The notes beneath the pieces are model-generated. The model made no database searches and was not told the DNA's origin. It saw only the letters and a list, made by a program, of their open reading frames with translations. Position numbers and translations under genes: made by a program. From the NCBI RefSeq assembly GCF_963576675.1, contig NC_088913.1, positions 87,233,001 through 87,297,000 of the forward strand: DNA of 64,000 nt. Reading direction: 5' to 3'. Shown here one piece after another: positions 46,183-58,000 of the stretch (position 1 is its first letter; each line of letters begins with the position of its first letter). Source of the DNA: Euphorbia lathyris (Eukaryota; Streptophyta; Magnoliopsida; Malpighiales; Euphorbiaceae).

Positions 46183-47163
46183 CATGGCCGGCCCTGGGCT
46201 TAGGCCATGCGTGCGTAGGCCTAGTGCCTGTGGCTATTAGGGGGCCCAAAATTTGTTTATTATATATATATAGATATATATGGGTAAAACGATATTTGTA
46301 TTAAGATGAGTAAGTGTCCCAGTGGTTAATAACACAACTATTATTGAAAAGTGTCCAGGTTCAAGTCCCTTTGTAAGCAGATTTTTTTACATAAAAATCC
46401 ACTTTTAAAAACTTGTTTACAATTATGTCAATTAAAAAATTATTTACATCAAATAATACTTTAAATTAGATCAAACTAATAAAATTATTATTTTTAATAT
46501 ATTTTAAAGTTTAAGACTTATAAATTAAGGATTTAGAATATATTTACTAAGGTTTAGAATTTATGAATTTGGATCTAATTTTTTTTACTTAAGAGTATAA
46601 AATTATATTTTATTTCTTATATATGAAAAATAATAACATATCGAAAAGTAATTTTGATTATATGATTTAATTGTAATTTTGTAACCAATTGTAATATTTA
46701 TGTAAAAAGCCTTAAAAATTATTTAAGTTTTAAAGGGTCCAAATAATTATTATTTTAAACTTAAAAGAGGTCAAATTGATTTTAAAAATTGAGAGTTAAT
46801 TTAAAAATTAAACTCATAGTTGGTCTCTACTATATGCAAAATTTTGTTATATCATTTGGTAATATTTTCACATTCAAGTATTTCTATAAATGTGACATTT
46901 AACCCATTTTCAATGAAAAATTAATCGATTTGTTAGTTTTTTTTTTTTTTTTGCAAAATGACACAATTTTTGACACGTGATATATACATGTGGCAATTGA
47001 TTTAATTTTTTTACCAAATAGATTTAATATATATATATGAAATACTTTTTTGTTTATCATGTATTGAAATATATTTTAATTTTTTATACGTAAAATATTT
47101 TTATTAAATGAGTCTTTATTTATTATTCTGCCTAGGTCTCATAAATTGTCAGGACCGGCTTTG
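46183..47163. mobile_element. hAT-type non-autonomous element
   Basis: Degenerate inverted ends CATGGCCGGCCCTG and CAAAGCCGGTCCTG, with a perfect 8-bp duplication AATTCATA (46175-46182, 47164-47171). There is no transposase. A tRNA-like SINE is nested inside. Confidence 0.75.
46303..46395 (+). mobile_element. Probable tRNA-derived SINE
   Basis: It has a weak A box (TGTCCCAGTGG, about 46315) and a good B box GGTTCAAGTCC (46358-46368), followed by a T-rich tail. No TSD found. Confidence 0.45.
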
Positions 47164-47449
47164 AATTCATAAATATTAAATCGAATATTAAAGTCTTTCT
47201 AAAGTAACATGTGTCATTCTTAAAACATCTCGTATTAAGGACTCTAACTTCTCATAACTTTTAGACGCATAAACATTAACTTACAATTTATTCATTAATT
47301 TTTCTAAATTTTGTTCGTCACATTTTTCTTTTTACATGCCTACTCTATTTTCTTGGCTCCAACCAACATAATTGCAAAAAAAAAAAAAAAAATCATACTG
47401 AAAAATTGAAAACATTAAAAAAAAATCATACTGAAAAATTGAAAACATT

Positions 47450-49216
47450 TGTCTGGTATTCCCCTTACCCACTCCTTGGGGAAGTATTTGGGGGTTCCGC
47501 TCCACAGTGATAGAGTGTCCAAAGCTTCCTTTAAGGAGATTCTGGATAGGACTAATGGGTTATGTGCTAGTTGGAAAGCTAATTCTCTCTCCTTTGCTGG
47601 CCGCCTTACCTTAGTTCAATCTGTCAATTGTGCGGCTCCCAACCATATCATGCAAGCCTGTAAATTGCCCGAGCCGGTTCTTAGTGACCTGGACAAGATT
47701 AATCGTCGCTTCCTTTGGGGAGAGTCTGGAGAAGGTAGGAAGATCCACCTGGTTCCCTGGAAGGAGGTTTGCCAGCCTAAAACTATGGGTGGTCTCGGTA
47801 TTAGACAGGCTAAGGATAATAATAAAGTCTTATTGATGAAGCTCCTTTGGCGTATGTGGTAGTCTCCCTCTTCTCTTTGGGTGCGATTACTCTGTGGTAA
47901 ATACAGAGAGGATAAGATTTTTGGAGGTCCGAAAGATAGAGTTGCTAATTGCTCGTTTACTTGGAAATGTCTTAGCGCTGTCTTTGCCGAGTTCTGCTCA
48001 GGCGTTGGTCTGGATGTGGGGAATGGTAAATCCATTAGCTTTTGGTTTGACTCCTGGATTGAGGATAGACCTCTTATGGAAGTCTGTTGCTCCCCCCCGC
48101 CTTCCAGTATCCATAATTGGAGGATTGCTGACGTGGTTGACGCTGATGGGGACTGGAGGTGGCCTATGTTTGAGTCCTTCTTTAGCCTGGATATTCTCCT
48201 TAAAATCAGAGGAGTCAAGGTAAGTACTCAAGAGGAAGACATGGATAAGCATTGTTGGGCTCTTTCCAATAATGGTATTTATTTATGTAAGTCTGCTTTT
48301 GAAGCCTTCTCCTGTAATGGGTCTGTTCATCCCTCCATTTCTTGGAAATCCATTTGGGCCATGAAGATCCCTTACAGAATTAGGAGCTTCATTTGGCTGG
48401 GAGTGAAGGACAGATTGCTGACCAATGCGGATAGACACAGAAGGCATCTTGCGGTCTCAGGTGCTTGTAGTAGGTGTACTGGCCATGTTGAGTCCCTTTG
48501 CCATGCTCTTAGGGATTGTTCTAAAAGTATTGAGGTTTGGAAGAAAGTTCTCCCTCCTCACATTCTTCCGTCCTTCCTTGCCCATCCTGAGACTGATTGG
48601 TTCCACTCTGGGATGAGTGGGAAGCTTCTAGCCAATTTGGAGCATGGGGATGTTATCTTTGCTATTATTTGCCACCAAATCTGGAAGTGGAGGAATGAGG
48701 AAATCTTTGGTGGAAAGGAGATGTATGTTCATAACTTATCTGAGTTTTTCTCGAGAAAGCTCTCTTCAGTTATTGAAAGTTTTAAAGGGGATTCCCTGGC
48801 CAGTGCTACTCAGAAAAAAGAGGTGCGTCTTGTCGGTTGGGTTAGGCCTAAGGAAGGGGTGGTTAAGCTTAATACAGATGGTTCCTGTCTTATAAGTGGG
48901 AGAATTGCGGCTGGAGGGGTTTTGAGGGATGGAGGGGGAGCCTGGCTGTCTGGTTTCTCTCATAACCTAGGGATGGGCTTGTCTCCGTCTTTGAGTCTGT
49001 TGATTTCAGACATATCTACAGAGAGCAAAACCGTATTGCTGACCGCCTGGCTGCTGCCGGTCATGAGAGGATGCTGGGAGTTTCCATTCTTGCTAGTCCT
49101 CCTTTTCTTTATTCCCTTCTTCTTGAAGATAGGGTCGGGGTCAGCTTTCCTAGGTTGATACCAGGTTAAGTTGTGCTTGTTTTGTCCTTTTTTCCTTTCT
49201 TTGTTTACCAAAAAAA
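47450..49216 (+). mobile_element. L1 LINE, 5'-truncated, ORF2 C-terminal half
   Basis: A 9-bp duplication GAAAACATT flanks it (47441-47449, 49217-49225), with a short A tail. It encodes the end of the RT thumb ('LGKYLGVPL', 'LSFAGRLTLVQSV', 'FLWG'), a TAG at about 47860, the zf-RVT region (SWKSIWAMKIPYRIRSFIWLGVKDRLLTNADR, CSRC...E..CHAL..C near 48480), and the start of an RNase H (L-N-T-D-G-S-C). The RNase H middle, with the second and third acidic residues, is deleted near 48970; only its tail (HIYREQNRIADRLA) remains in another frame. Endonuclease and most of the RT are missing, so it is dead on arrival. Confidence 0.9.
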
Positions 49217-49225
49217 GAAAACATT

Positions 49226-49572
49226 AAAACATCAAGAGAAATTATACTATATGTCAGGTGCGCCATGTCAGAATCTGACGTAGTATGCCACAACCAATAG
49301 AATTAATACACATGGCATTTAGTTTAATTTCTCCAACAGCAATTCAATTATCATATATGTTTCCTATATCACCCTTATTATAGTTTATGGTTCCTGTTTG
49401 CATTTGGCAATGATATTTTTGAATTAGGTAAATTATGCATGTGTCAAACTTTGGATATTTTGATATTGTATTCTCTTTTGAAATGACTTTGTGCATTTAA
49501 ATTTGAGTGGACAATCAATTTATTATGTGCCATTGTGATATAGAGAATGAAATATAAATAAAAATATAAAAA
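49226..49572. other. AT-rich spacer, no gene seen
   Basis: No coding or RNA signal was found between the L1 and the CACTA-like segment. Confidence 0.5.
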
Positions 49573-49757
49573 AATCAAGTATAGGGGCGGTTTATCTGCC
49601 CCTGTAAGTCTGGTGACAGATTTTTGTCACTAATGTTTACCTCTAGTCTCCTTTGGCGACAGATTCTTGGCGGTTGCTAACACCGCCCCTGGACCTTGTA
49701 GGGGTCATGCGAAAAAAAATTGCCTCCACATGCAATTTTTGTTGTTGTGAGAATTTT
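49573..49757 (-). repeat. CACTA-like transposon end fragment
   Basis: On the minus strand it begins CACAACAACAAAAATTGC and contains inverted GGGGCGG(T)/ACCGCCCC words, as in CACTA subterminal regions. The other end is not found. Confidence 0.35.
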
Positions 49758-50218
49758 GTATAAATAATTAATTGAATCATATTATTTAATTAATCGCACG
49801 TGTTAATGATTTTCTTAGTTAAATACGAATGACGTGGTGCGACAAATGTATTGTAAAATCTCTCTATGTTGATGTTTATCTGAAATGCCAAGAGTATATC
49901 AGCTAACAAATTGACTAATAGAATAACAATAAACGTAGTATTAATGACAATAGCTAAATAAGGTTTTAATTTTTGTTAGACATTGATTTTAGTTTTTTTT
50001 TTTTTACTTATAATTAGTTAAATATTGTTTTTTAAAGGATAATTAGTTAAATATTGTTAGTACTCATGACAAAAATAAATCAGGGGTCAATAATTAAAAT
50101 CTTCTTATAATTAGTAACTGTCATTCTAATTTTTTTTTTTTTTTTGGTAAGAAACTGTCATTCTAATTAAATTTACCTAATTAAAATCTAACATTAAATT
50201 TGTTTTAACCCACAAAAC
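49758..50218. other. AT-rich 5' flank of Cys-rich gene 3
   Basis: No gene seen; several T and A runs. Confidence 0.5.
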
Positions 50219-50347
50219 TATATAAAGAACAATCATTCAAAAAGTAATTAAAATTGAAAAAAAAATAGCAAAAAATAGCTATAAATCAATCATCTTCTTC
50301 TGATCTATTGTTTAATTAAAAAAACAAGTGATCATAAATCATAAATA
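50219..50347 (+). promoter_or_regulatory. Promoter and 5' leader of Cys-rich peptide gene 3
   Basis: TATATAAAG at about 50219 is the likely TATA box. It is followed by CATTCAAAAAG and an A-rich leader with ATCTATAAAT(C)AATCATCTTCTT-like words, aligning with 10167-10261 before gene 1. Confidence 0.6.
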
Positions 50348-50743
50348 ATGAGGAAGAACAAAGTTATTATTTTAGCAATTTCAATTTTGATTTCTATTAA
50401 TATTGGAGAGGCTATACAATGGCCATGGCAAACAAGCAGCAAAAACAAAATTAGTACTGAACAAACAGACACAAATTGTTTCAATGATTGCTACAAATCT
50501 TGCACATCTACTTCATCTTCTCATGATTTATGTACCAAGGAATGCACGTCTCCGTGTCGACGTGCCGGGGAGTCCATTTACGGATTCAGAGAGAGTTTTC
50601 ATCAAAATCGTAGTACTGGTAAAAATGTACCACGGTCGCCCCCGACCGCGGCCAAAGGCCAGGATGTTACAAACCCTAAAACCAAACCCCCAAACACTAA
50701 GGTGGAAACCAATAGTTTGGTCATCAAAGGAAGAAAAATTTAG
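50348..50743 (+). CDS. Small secreted cysteine-rich peptide 3
   Basis: The protein has 131 residues. Residues 1-22 form a clear signal peptide (KVIILAISILISI core, cleavage probable after GEA). The mature part starts I-Q-W-P-W, echoing the Trp motif of gene 1. Six cysteines at 44, 48, 52, 62, 66 and 70 give C-X3-C-X3-C-X9-C-X3-C-X3-C, the same spacing as gene 1 although most other residues differ. The C-terminal 60 residues are basic, Pro/Lys/Thr-rich and not shared with gene 1. The ATG is preceded by a TATA and leader; no intron is needed. It lies between two L1 fragments about 40 kb from gene 1. A role in defence or signalling outside the cell is inference from size, secretion and cysteines. 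Confidence 0.75.
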   Translation: MRKNKVIILAISILISINIGEAIQWPWQTSSKNKISTEQTDTNCFNDCYKSCTSTSSSHDLCTKECTSPCRRAGESIYGFRESFHQNRSTGKNVPRSPPTAAKGQDVTNPKTKPPNTKVETNSLVIKGRKI

Positions 50744-51164
50744 ATGAAACAAATTTATGTTAGTATATAAGAAAGATTCTTTTTATTTATTTCCAGGAAT
50801 TTATTTGTACTTTGATTTTAGATGAAATGATTAATTTGCTCATTCAAGATCAAATAGATTTAACAAAATAACATGTTTGTGTTAATTTGTTCTATTCTTG
50901 CATTATTTAATAGCTAATTACTGTTATTATTTCATAGAAAAATAACTGCAAAAAAAAATGAAAATTTTACATGTTTAAAATAGTAAAATGCTTTCTTAAA
51001 AAAAATTGTTTTTTTTTTTCTTTTTTTTTATATGTTACTTTCCTCGTATATGTTAGCAATGAATTGTCACATAATTATTCAATCCAAAAGTTTTAAATGA
51101 CAATGTAAGGCTTCAAGAATATTATTTGATGTTCTAATGTTTATATTGTACAATTCACTATATC
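50744..51164. other. 3' flank of Cys-rich gene 3, AT-rich
   Basis: No gene seen; T-run near 51010. Confidence 0.5.
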
Positions 51165-52091
51165 CATTCCTGACTTTGGAATGTTGTTTTTGATGCGTTT
51201 GGTGTTACTCGCTGTAATGTTTCTGTTTTCGCTGATTTATTCCGGGAAATTCGAGCTGTTCGGTTTAGGTCGATTATGCGGAAGATGTGGACTCTGGCTA
51301 TTGTTACTGCTGTCTGGTTCATTTGGTATGTCAGGAATATGCATTGTTTGAAAACGAGCTTCCCTTCAATCTAAATTCTTCACAATCGGCTTATATGTTC
51401 TTTATCCACGAACCCAAGTGGGCTTCTTCTATTCCCAATCGGTCTAGACCGCCCCCGGAACCGAATTATGTTGTTCTCCGTTGGTGTCCGCCGCCGCTGG
51501 GGTGGATAAAAGTAAACACTGACGGTGCTGCGGAGGGTGCCCCTAGAGCTGCCGGCACTGGTGGTTTATTCGGAATGGAAGAGGCTTTGTCAAGGGTTGT
51601 TTTGCATTTAACATCCCTAATTCATATGCTCATACTGCTGAATTGATGGCGATCATTTTTGCGGTTTCAACCGCTTGGGAAAGGGGTTGGCGAAATCTTT
51701 GGATTGAATCTGACTCATCTTATGCCGTCATGATGCTTAACGGTAAATTAGGCAAGATTGGTTAAGGTGTATATCCCGCTACTCGGCTATGAACTGCAGA
51801 ATCAGTCATATCTTCAGAGAAAGAAACCAAGCAGCTGATCGGTTAGCCTGTTTTGGCAAGTCTGTTTCTGCTCTTAGATGGTGGCCAGCGGCACCACATT
51901 TTTGTCAGGCTCTAGTTTTTGACGATCTTTGTAATGTTGCACATGTTCGTTTCCTTTAAATTTTTTCTCCCTCTGTGTTTTTTCATCTTTATTAATTATA
52001 TTTCGGGTTGATTAAGTGTGTTAGGAGTGCCAAACTAGTTGGGATGTCTAGCCACTTAATGACGTCCAAATCCTTTATTAAAAAAAAAAAC
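51165..52091 (+). mobile_element. L1 LINE, 5'-truncated, RNase H end
   Basis: It starts in the segment after zf-RVT (W-N-V-V-F-D-A-F, about 51178) and holds an RNase H with the acidic triad readable in two frames: V-N-T-D-G-A (about 51510), A-E-L-M-A (about 51640), I-E-S-D-S-S (about 51705). A frameshift near 51590 and later stops break it. The 3' UTR ends in an A-run at 52079-52091. Confidence 0.8.
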
Positions 52092-52227
52092 ACTACCTTA
52101 AAAGATATCTTTTGTTAACTTGTTTAAGGTGATATAATCGTCACCTAAATTTATTTAAAATGACATATTAATCCATAAATTTGTTTAAAGTGACATATTC
52201 GTCTCCAAAATTTACAAAATATTTATT

Positions 52228-52272
52228 ACACCTTAGCAGAATGGAGTAGTAGAAAGAAAACACAGACACCTC
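52228..52272 (+). repeat. 45-bp scrap of copia integrase
   Basis: The frame T-P-stop-Q-N-G-V-V-E-R-K-H-R-H-L is the catalytic-Glu region of copia integrase with one stop. No other copia sequence adjoins it on either side. Confidence 0.75.
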
Positions 52273-52745
52273 ATCGAGTTTCTCATTTACGAATGGAATT
52301 TGGGGGTTGCTATTTTTCAAGCATCATCCTCTTCCTTTTTGTTTTCTTCATCTTCTTCGTGAGGATGAATGAATAGAAACATGAAAATACCTAAGTTTAG
52401 GCATGATTTTTATATAGAAAAATGAAAATGTTTCGCACTATCGATAGCTCTAATACCCTCTAAATGAATGTAAATTAATGAACTTTTCATTATGTAATCA
52501 ATGATTACATTGTGTTTTATTTACTGATACAATGGAATCAATCAAGAAGCAAAATACAATTTGAACTTTTCTGTTTGGTTCAGCTGTTAGCTAATAGCTG
52601 ATATTAACTGTTTGCAGATGCAGTTGCAGTAAACTGTTAGTTGTTTGTTATTAGTTGTTTAATTACTAGTGTTTGGTAAAATTATATTAAACTGTTGTTG
52701 TTCGGATTTAAAATGTAACATGTTTTAAATCAATCAACAAAATAA
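52273..52745. other. AT-rich spacer
   Basis: No gene seen. 52575-52685 has GTTAGTTGTTTGTTA-type words like the hAT-like MITEs, but no ends are definable. Confidence 0.45.
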
Positions 52746-52754
52746 ATTATAAAA

Positions 52755-53329
52755 GGGAAAACGTGAAAAAATGTCCATGAAGTTTATAATTAGGAGCAAT
52801 TTTACTCTATTTAAAGTCTAAAATGGTGCAATTTTACCCATAATGTTGGCAGCTAAGGGCAAATTGGGTCGATTTCATATATTATTAGACTATACAGATA
52901 TTTTATTTCTTATTCTACACCAATTGCATATATAAGTTAGTTCTAAATAAGAGATTTCATATTTTTTGTGATTTAATAATAAAATTAAAAATTAAGATTT
53001 ATAAATTCGGTGAAATATTTGAAATTTTTTTGTCCAACTCGTACAAAACTCAATATTTTTTTATTTTTTTAAAAAATTCACGTCAAATCATATGTCTGTG
53101 ATCTGTTACTAACGATGATAAAATGATGCACATGTAAAGTGTAGATGACAATATTCATAACCAAGAATGCAGTTTGATGAATTATTTCTCAAAATTGACC
53201 CAACTTGTCAATGTTAGGTAAAATTGCTCTTGACTGCCAAAGTTAGGGATATAATTACATCATTGTAGTCGTTAATGGTAAAATTGCTCTTAACTATAAA
53301 TGTTAGAGGGTATTATTGCACCTTATCCT
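52755..53329. mobile_element. MULE-type non-autonomous element 5
   Basis: Ends (G/A)GGA(A/T)AA(C/G)GTG, with a perfect 9-bp duplication ATTATAAAA (52746-52754, 53330-53338). The arms share GGTAAAATTGCTC / GAGCAATTTTAC words. No coding capacity. Confidence 0.75.
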
Positions 53330-53339
53330 ATTATAAAAT

Positions 53340-53746
53340 AAAGAGTTAATTACAAAAAAGTACCATGTGGTTTGACCGATTTTTTAATTTGGTTTCGTTT
53401 GGTTTTTCGATTTTTCGGTTTTATAGATTTTTTTGAAACTAAGTATAACAATAGCTGCGCGCCTGTTATGAAATTAAATACTATACCGTTATTATGAAGA
53501 TAAGGGCATATTCCTAATTTGAAACTGAGACAATATGAATGAGCAAAGTCAATAGAGAATTGCAATTTTTTAGCTGTTTTGGAATTTACTATCAACTAAT
53601 TGCAAGTTTCACCTGTAAATAATTAACACCCTAATAATAGCTATTAACACCCTAATGTCTCTTCAATAAACAAAACAAAAGAACTTAACTATTAAGAACA
53701 GGAGCAATAAACAAAGTAGCCATATTAACAAATAAGAGTAGGGTTA
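53340..53746. repeat. Spacer with one isolated MULE-like end
   Basis: AGAGTTAATTACAAAAAAGTACCATGTGG at about 53341 looks like the tip of the same broad element group, but no partner end or TSD was found. No gene. Confidence 0.35.
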
Positions 53747-53755
53747 ATAAAAATA

Positions 53756-54304
53756 GGGTTAATACACATATTTGCCCTTGTGTTTTCTCGGAAAAACAGA
53801 TTTTCCCTTAAATCAAATAAACCCACAAAACTATCCCTGAATTTTTCAGAAACCTACAATTATAACCTAATCTAACAGAGCTGTTAAACGGCGTTCACAT
53901 CAAACTTGCTTGTCTCCAGAAAAACTTCAGAAAAGAACAACCAATCACAAACAGAAAAAAAAATGCACATTCAATTTCGATTAAAAGCAAGTTAGGAGAA
54001 CAGATTGGTCAAACTTCATTTTCATAAAAGCTCAATCAACCTAATAAAACGGCGTCTAAACCTCCTAATTAATCCAAAAGCAATAGCAATAGAAAATAAT
54101 AAGAAACCAAATGAATTTTGATTATCGTCATCCAATTTTTTTGGAGACAAGAAGGTTTGATGTCATCGCCGTTTAGCAGCTCCGTCAGATTAGGGTATAA
54201 TTGCAGGTTTATGAAAAATTTAAGGATAGTTTTGTGGGTTTATTTGATTTAAGGGCAAATCTGTTTTTCCGTTAAAACACAGAGGCAAATACATGTATTA
54301 ACCC
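53756..54304. mobile_element. MULE-type non-autonomous element 4
   Basis: Terminal inverted repeats of about 138 bp (53756-53893, 54168-54304) start GGGTTAATAC, with a perfect 9-bp duplication ATAAAAATA (53747-53755, 54305-54313). The arms end near a shared GCTGTTAAACGGCG word. No transposase. Confidence 0.9.
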
Positions 54305-54313
54305 ATAAAAATA

Positions 54314-55030
54314 CTATTAAAATTCAAATTTTCATAAAACCCTTAGAAACTTGAAAGCTTTAATGTCTTAGATGAGGAAACTCAAAATATAGCTTGCTAT
54401 TCCACTTTACTTATGTGGGCGAAATAAACTAGCCTTGGAAGGCAAAATAAACAGAACAAGTCTTTATTGATAATACAGTGAAACAGATAAGTGCTATACA
54501 AGTATATTTCTACTAAACCAAAACTGATTACCTTTTACTTTTGGAAACTTTACTTCCAACTCAAAGGCCAGAATGTATGTACTCCATATTCGTCTTCCAA
54601 TTGCCTAAGGAGGTAATTTAATTAATGGCTCAAAACAGAACCCTGCAAAAACAAAACAACAAGATTCTTCAATACACATACATGAAGAAAGAAATTGAGA
54701 AATCCTGAAAGGGTAGCAACCCTTAATTTAAAAACTGAAAAACGATATACCCTCAATTTCAAGCCTAATTTCAATTGTGTAAGCACTCTGGAAATCAAAA
54801 TAATTGGATATGAACCTCTTCAAAACAGTGAAACTTCCGATGGCCAAGGATTGCCTCCTCCGGTCGATTCTACCTCGACCATTAGATTCGAAAATTAGGC
54901 TGGTTTAGAAGAATCAGAAGTACGTAACGAAGTCGCCATAGATAGCAACAGTCGCCGGAGGTAAAAAGGCAGAAAAAGGTTGCAAAGACAGTTGCCGGAT
55001 TAGGGTAGAAAAAGGTAGAATCGCACTGAG
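54314..55030. other. Gene-like flank, no gene callable
   Basis: 54700-55010 is less AT-rich and on the minus strand has short frames such as an ATG at about 54942 (M-A-T-S-L-R-T-S-D-S-S). It could be the 5' end of a host gene cut by the RTE insertion, or an old exon. Not enough to call a gene. Confidence 0.3.
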
Positions 55031-58000
55031 TTAAACACGTACCAAACACAGGGTGTAGTGATAAATGTGCAAGGGTTGCTAGATCGTCGCCCCGAAGCGG
55101 CGCGCCACCCCAGGACCCGGGGGTGGTGTCAAATATGCAAGGGTTGCGGGTAAATAAGCTAGTCCACGGTAATGGTAGGGGTAGGGGTAAGGGTAGTAGG
55201 TTACGCTTTGGGACATGGAACATAGGTTCTTTGACAAGAAGATTAGCTGAAATTGTAGATGTTATGAAGAGGAGGAGAATAAATATATTATGCCTACAAG
55301 AAACCAAGTGGGTTGGAGCCAAGGCTAGAGAGATAGCTCATTGGGGTTATAAGCTTTGGTACTCAGGAAAGGATAAGGGTAGAAATGGAGTAGGTATTCT
55401 TATTGATAGGGAGTATATTGATGAGGTAGTAGCGGTGTCTAGGAAGAGCGATAGAATTATGAGTGTTAAGCTAGTGATAGGGGATGAGGTTGTGAATGTC
55501 ATTAGTGCATATGCGCCACAAATAGGATTAGATGTGTCTATAAGACAAGCTTTTTAGGATGACTTAGAGGAAGTGGTGCAACAGGTTCCTAGGGATGAAA
55601 AAATGGTACTAGGGGGTGATCTCAATGGACACGTGGGTTCTAGGCGAGATGGGTTTGAGAGTGTTCATGGAGGGTATGGTTTTGGAGATAAGAATGAAGC
55701 AGGAAATGATATTTTGGAATTCGCATCAGCCTATGACTTGAGTATCATGAACACATGGTTTATGAAGAGAACATCCCACTTAGTGACTTATCGGAGTGGC
55801 GGTAATGCGAGCCAAATTGACTTCTTCTTAGTAAGGAGTGCTTGGAGAAAGAGTTATATTGATTGTAAGGTGATCCCTGGTGAGAGTACGACAACCCAAC
55901 ATAGAGTAGTGGTGCTAGATTTTCGAAGTAGGAAATGTATAAGAAAACAAACACCTCAAGTAGAGACTAAGATTAAGTGGTGGAAATTGCAAGGGGAGAA
56001 TCAACAAAAATTTGTGGATGAGATGACCAAAAAAGATATTTGGACTTGCAATATGGATTCAGATATAGATTCGATATGGAATAAGATGGAGCATAGTATA
56101 AGGGAAGTAGCGAAGGAAGTTCTAGGGGAATCTAAAGGTAGCATGCCACCGGGTAAGGACACATCTTGGTGGACAGAAGAAGTACGACAAGCAGTAAAGA
56201 GTAAGAGAGAATCCTATAAACTATTGGGGAAATGTAGGAGTGACGAGAACTACGAAAAATACAAAGAGGCTAAAAGGGAAGTAAAGAAGGTCATACGAGA
56301 TGCTAGAGCAAAGGTGAATCGGGATCTGTATACAAGATTGGATACGAAAGAAGGGGAAAGAGACATATATAGAATTGCTCGGATGAGAGATAGGAAGACG
56401 CGAGATCTCGGAAAAGTTAAATGTGTGAAGGATGTGGACCAGAAAGTCCTAGTTGGAGATAAGGATATCAAGGAACGATGGAGGTCCTATTTTGATGACT
56501 TATTTAATGGAGATCGCCAACAAGATGTTGGAGATATAAGTATCCATCACGATATGATAAATCATGAATGCCTGCGGAGAATTCAAAAGGGTGAAGTCAA
56601 AATGGCATTAAGTAAGATGAAGTTGAAGAAAGCAGTAGGACCTGATGGCATCCCTATTGAGATTTGGAGATGTTTGGGAGAAAGAGGAATCGAATGGTTG
56701 ACGACGTTCTTCAACAAAATTTGGAGAAACAATAAGATGCCATCAGAATGGAGGAAAAGTACCTTAATCCCTTTGTATAAGAACAAAGGCGATGTCCAAG
56801 ATTGTGCCAACTATCGGGGAATCAAATTAATGAGTCACACTATGAAACTTTAGGAGCGAGTGATTGAACAAAGGCTAAGGAGGACGGTGAAGATCTCGGA
56901 AAACCAGTTTGGCTTTATGCCGGAAAGATCAACTATGGAAGCCATCCATCTAATGAGACAATTAATGGAGCACTATCGAAATAAGAAGAAAGACTTGCAT
57001 ATGGTTTTCATTGACTTGGAGAAAGCATATGATAAGGTACCAAGGGAAGTACTTTGGTGGGCCTTGATAAGGAAAGGCATTTCGCGGAAATATATTGACA
57101 TCATAAAGGACATGTATGAGGGAGTATGCACGAGTGTACGTACTAGTGTTGGGAAGACTGAAGAGTTTCCTATTACGATTGGAGTGCATCAAGGTTCCGC
57201 ACTAAGCCCATTTCTTTTTGCCATCGTTATGGATGAACTAACAAGTTCACTTCAAGATGGTATACCATGGTGCATGCTGTTTGCAGATGATATTGTGTTG
57301 GTTGATGAGACGAAAGAAGGAGTGGAGATGAAGTTGGAACTATGGAGGCAAACTCTAGAATCTAGAGGTTTTAAGTTGAGTCGAAGTAAGACAGAATATT
57401 TGGAGTGTAAGTTTAGCGGCCGTAGGAGTAGGGAGGCAGGGACAATCACCCTAGATGGGAGAGTTGTTCAGGCCTCGGATTGCTTCCGGTATTTAGGATC
57501 TATTATCCAAATGGATGGAGAAGTAGATGGAGATGTTGCTCATAGGATTAAAGCTGGTTGGTCGAAGTGGAAGAGTGCTACGGGTTTCCTTTGTGATCCC
57601 GGTATGCCTAATAGATTGAAGGGAAAATTCTACCGGACGGCAATTAGACCAGCATTGTTATATGGTACGGAGTGTTGGACAGTGAAACACTGCCACATCC
57701 ATAAGATGTCGGTGGCGGAGATGCGTATGTTGAGATGGATGTGTGGTCACACGAGAAAGGACCGGGTGCGTAATGAAATAATTAGGACAAAAGTAGGGGT
57801 CACATCTATTGAGAATAAAATGAGAGAAAACCGACTAAGGTGGTTTGGCCATGTGAGACGTAGAGCGCTTGATGCGCCGGTTAGGAGAACCGAAGAGTGA
57901 CAAAGGGATGTAGTGGTGAGGGGTAGGGGAAGACCTAAGCAAACTTGGAGGAGGGTGATCGAGAGTGATATGAGTTTATTGGGAATTGAGAAAAATATGG

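Larger units (their letters stand above)
45293..47290 (-). repeat. LTR-like sequence, minus orientation, with two insertions
   Basis: The reverse complement aligns with 43790-44121 (TATAAATAG, ATTCATCCTCT, CTCCAACA end). It is split by a Tourist element at 45438-46124 and a hAT element at 46183-47163. Removing both joins 45293-45437, 46125-46182 and 47164-47290 into one LTR-like stretch. Confidence 0.5.

Noticed and set aside
47616..48252. Long minus-strand frame across the L1
   Set aside because: It is antisense to the clearly homologous L1 ORF2 frame.
54882..55322. Minus-strand frame overlapping the RTE start
   Set aside because: Most of it is antisense to the RTE endonuclease and leader.
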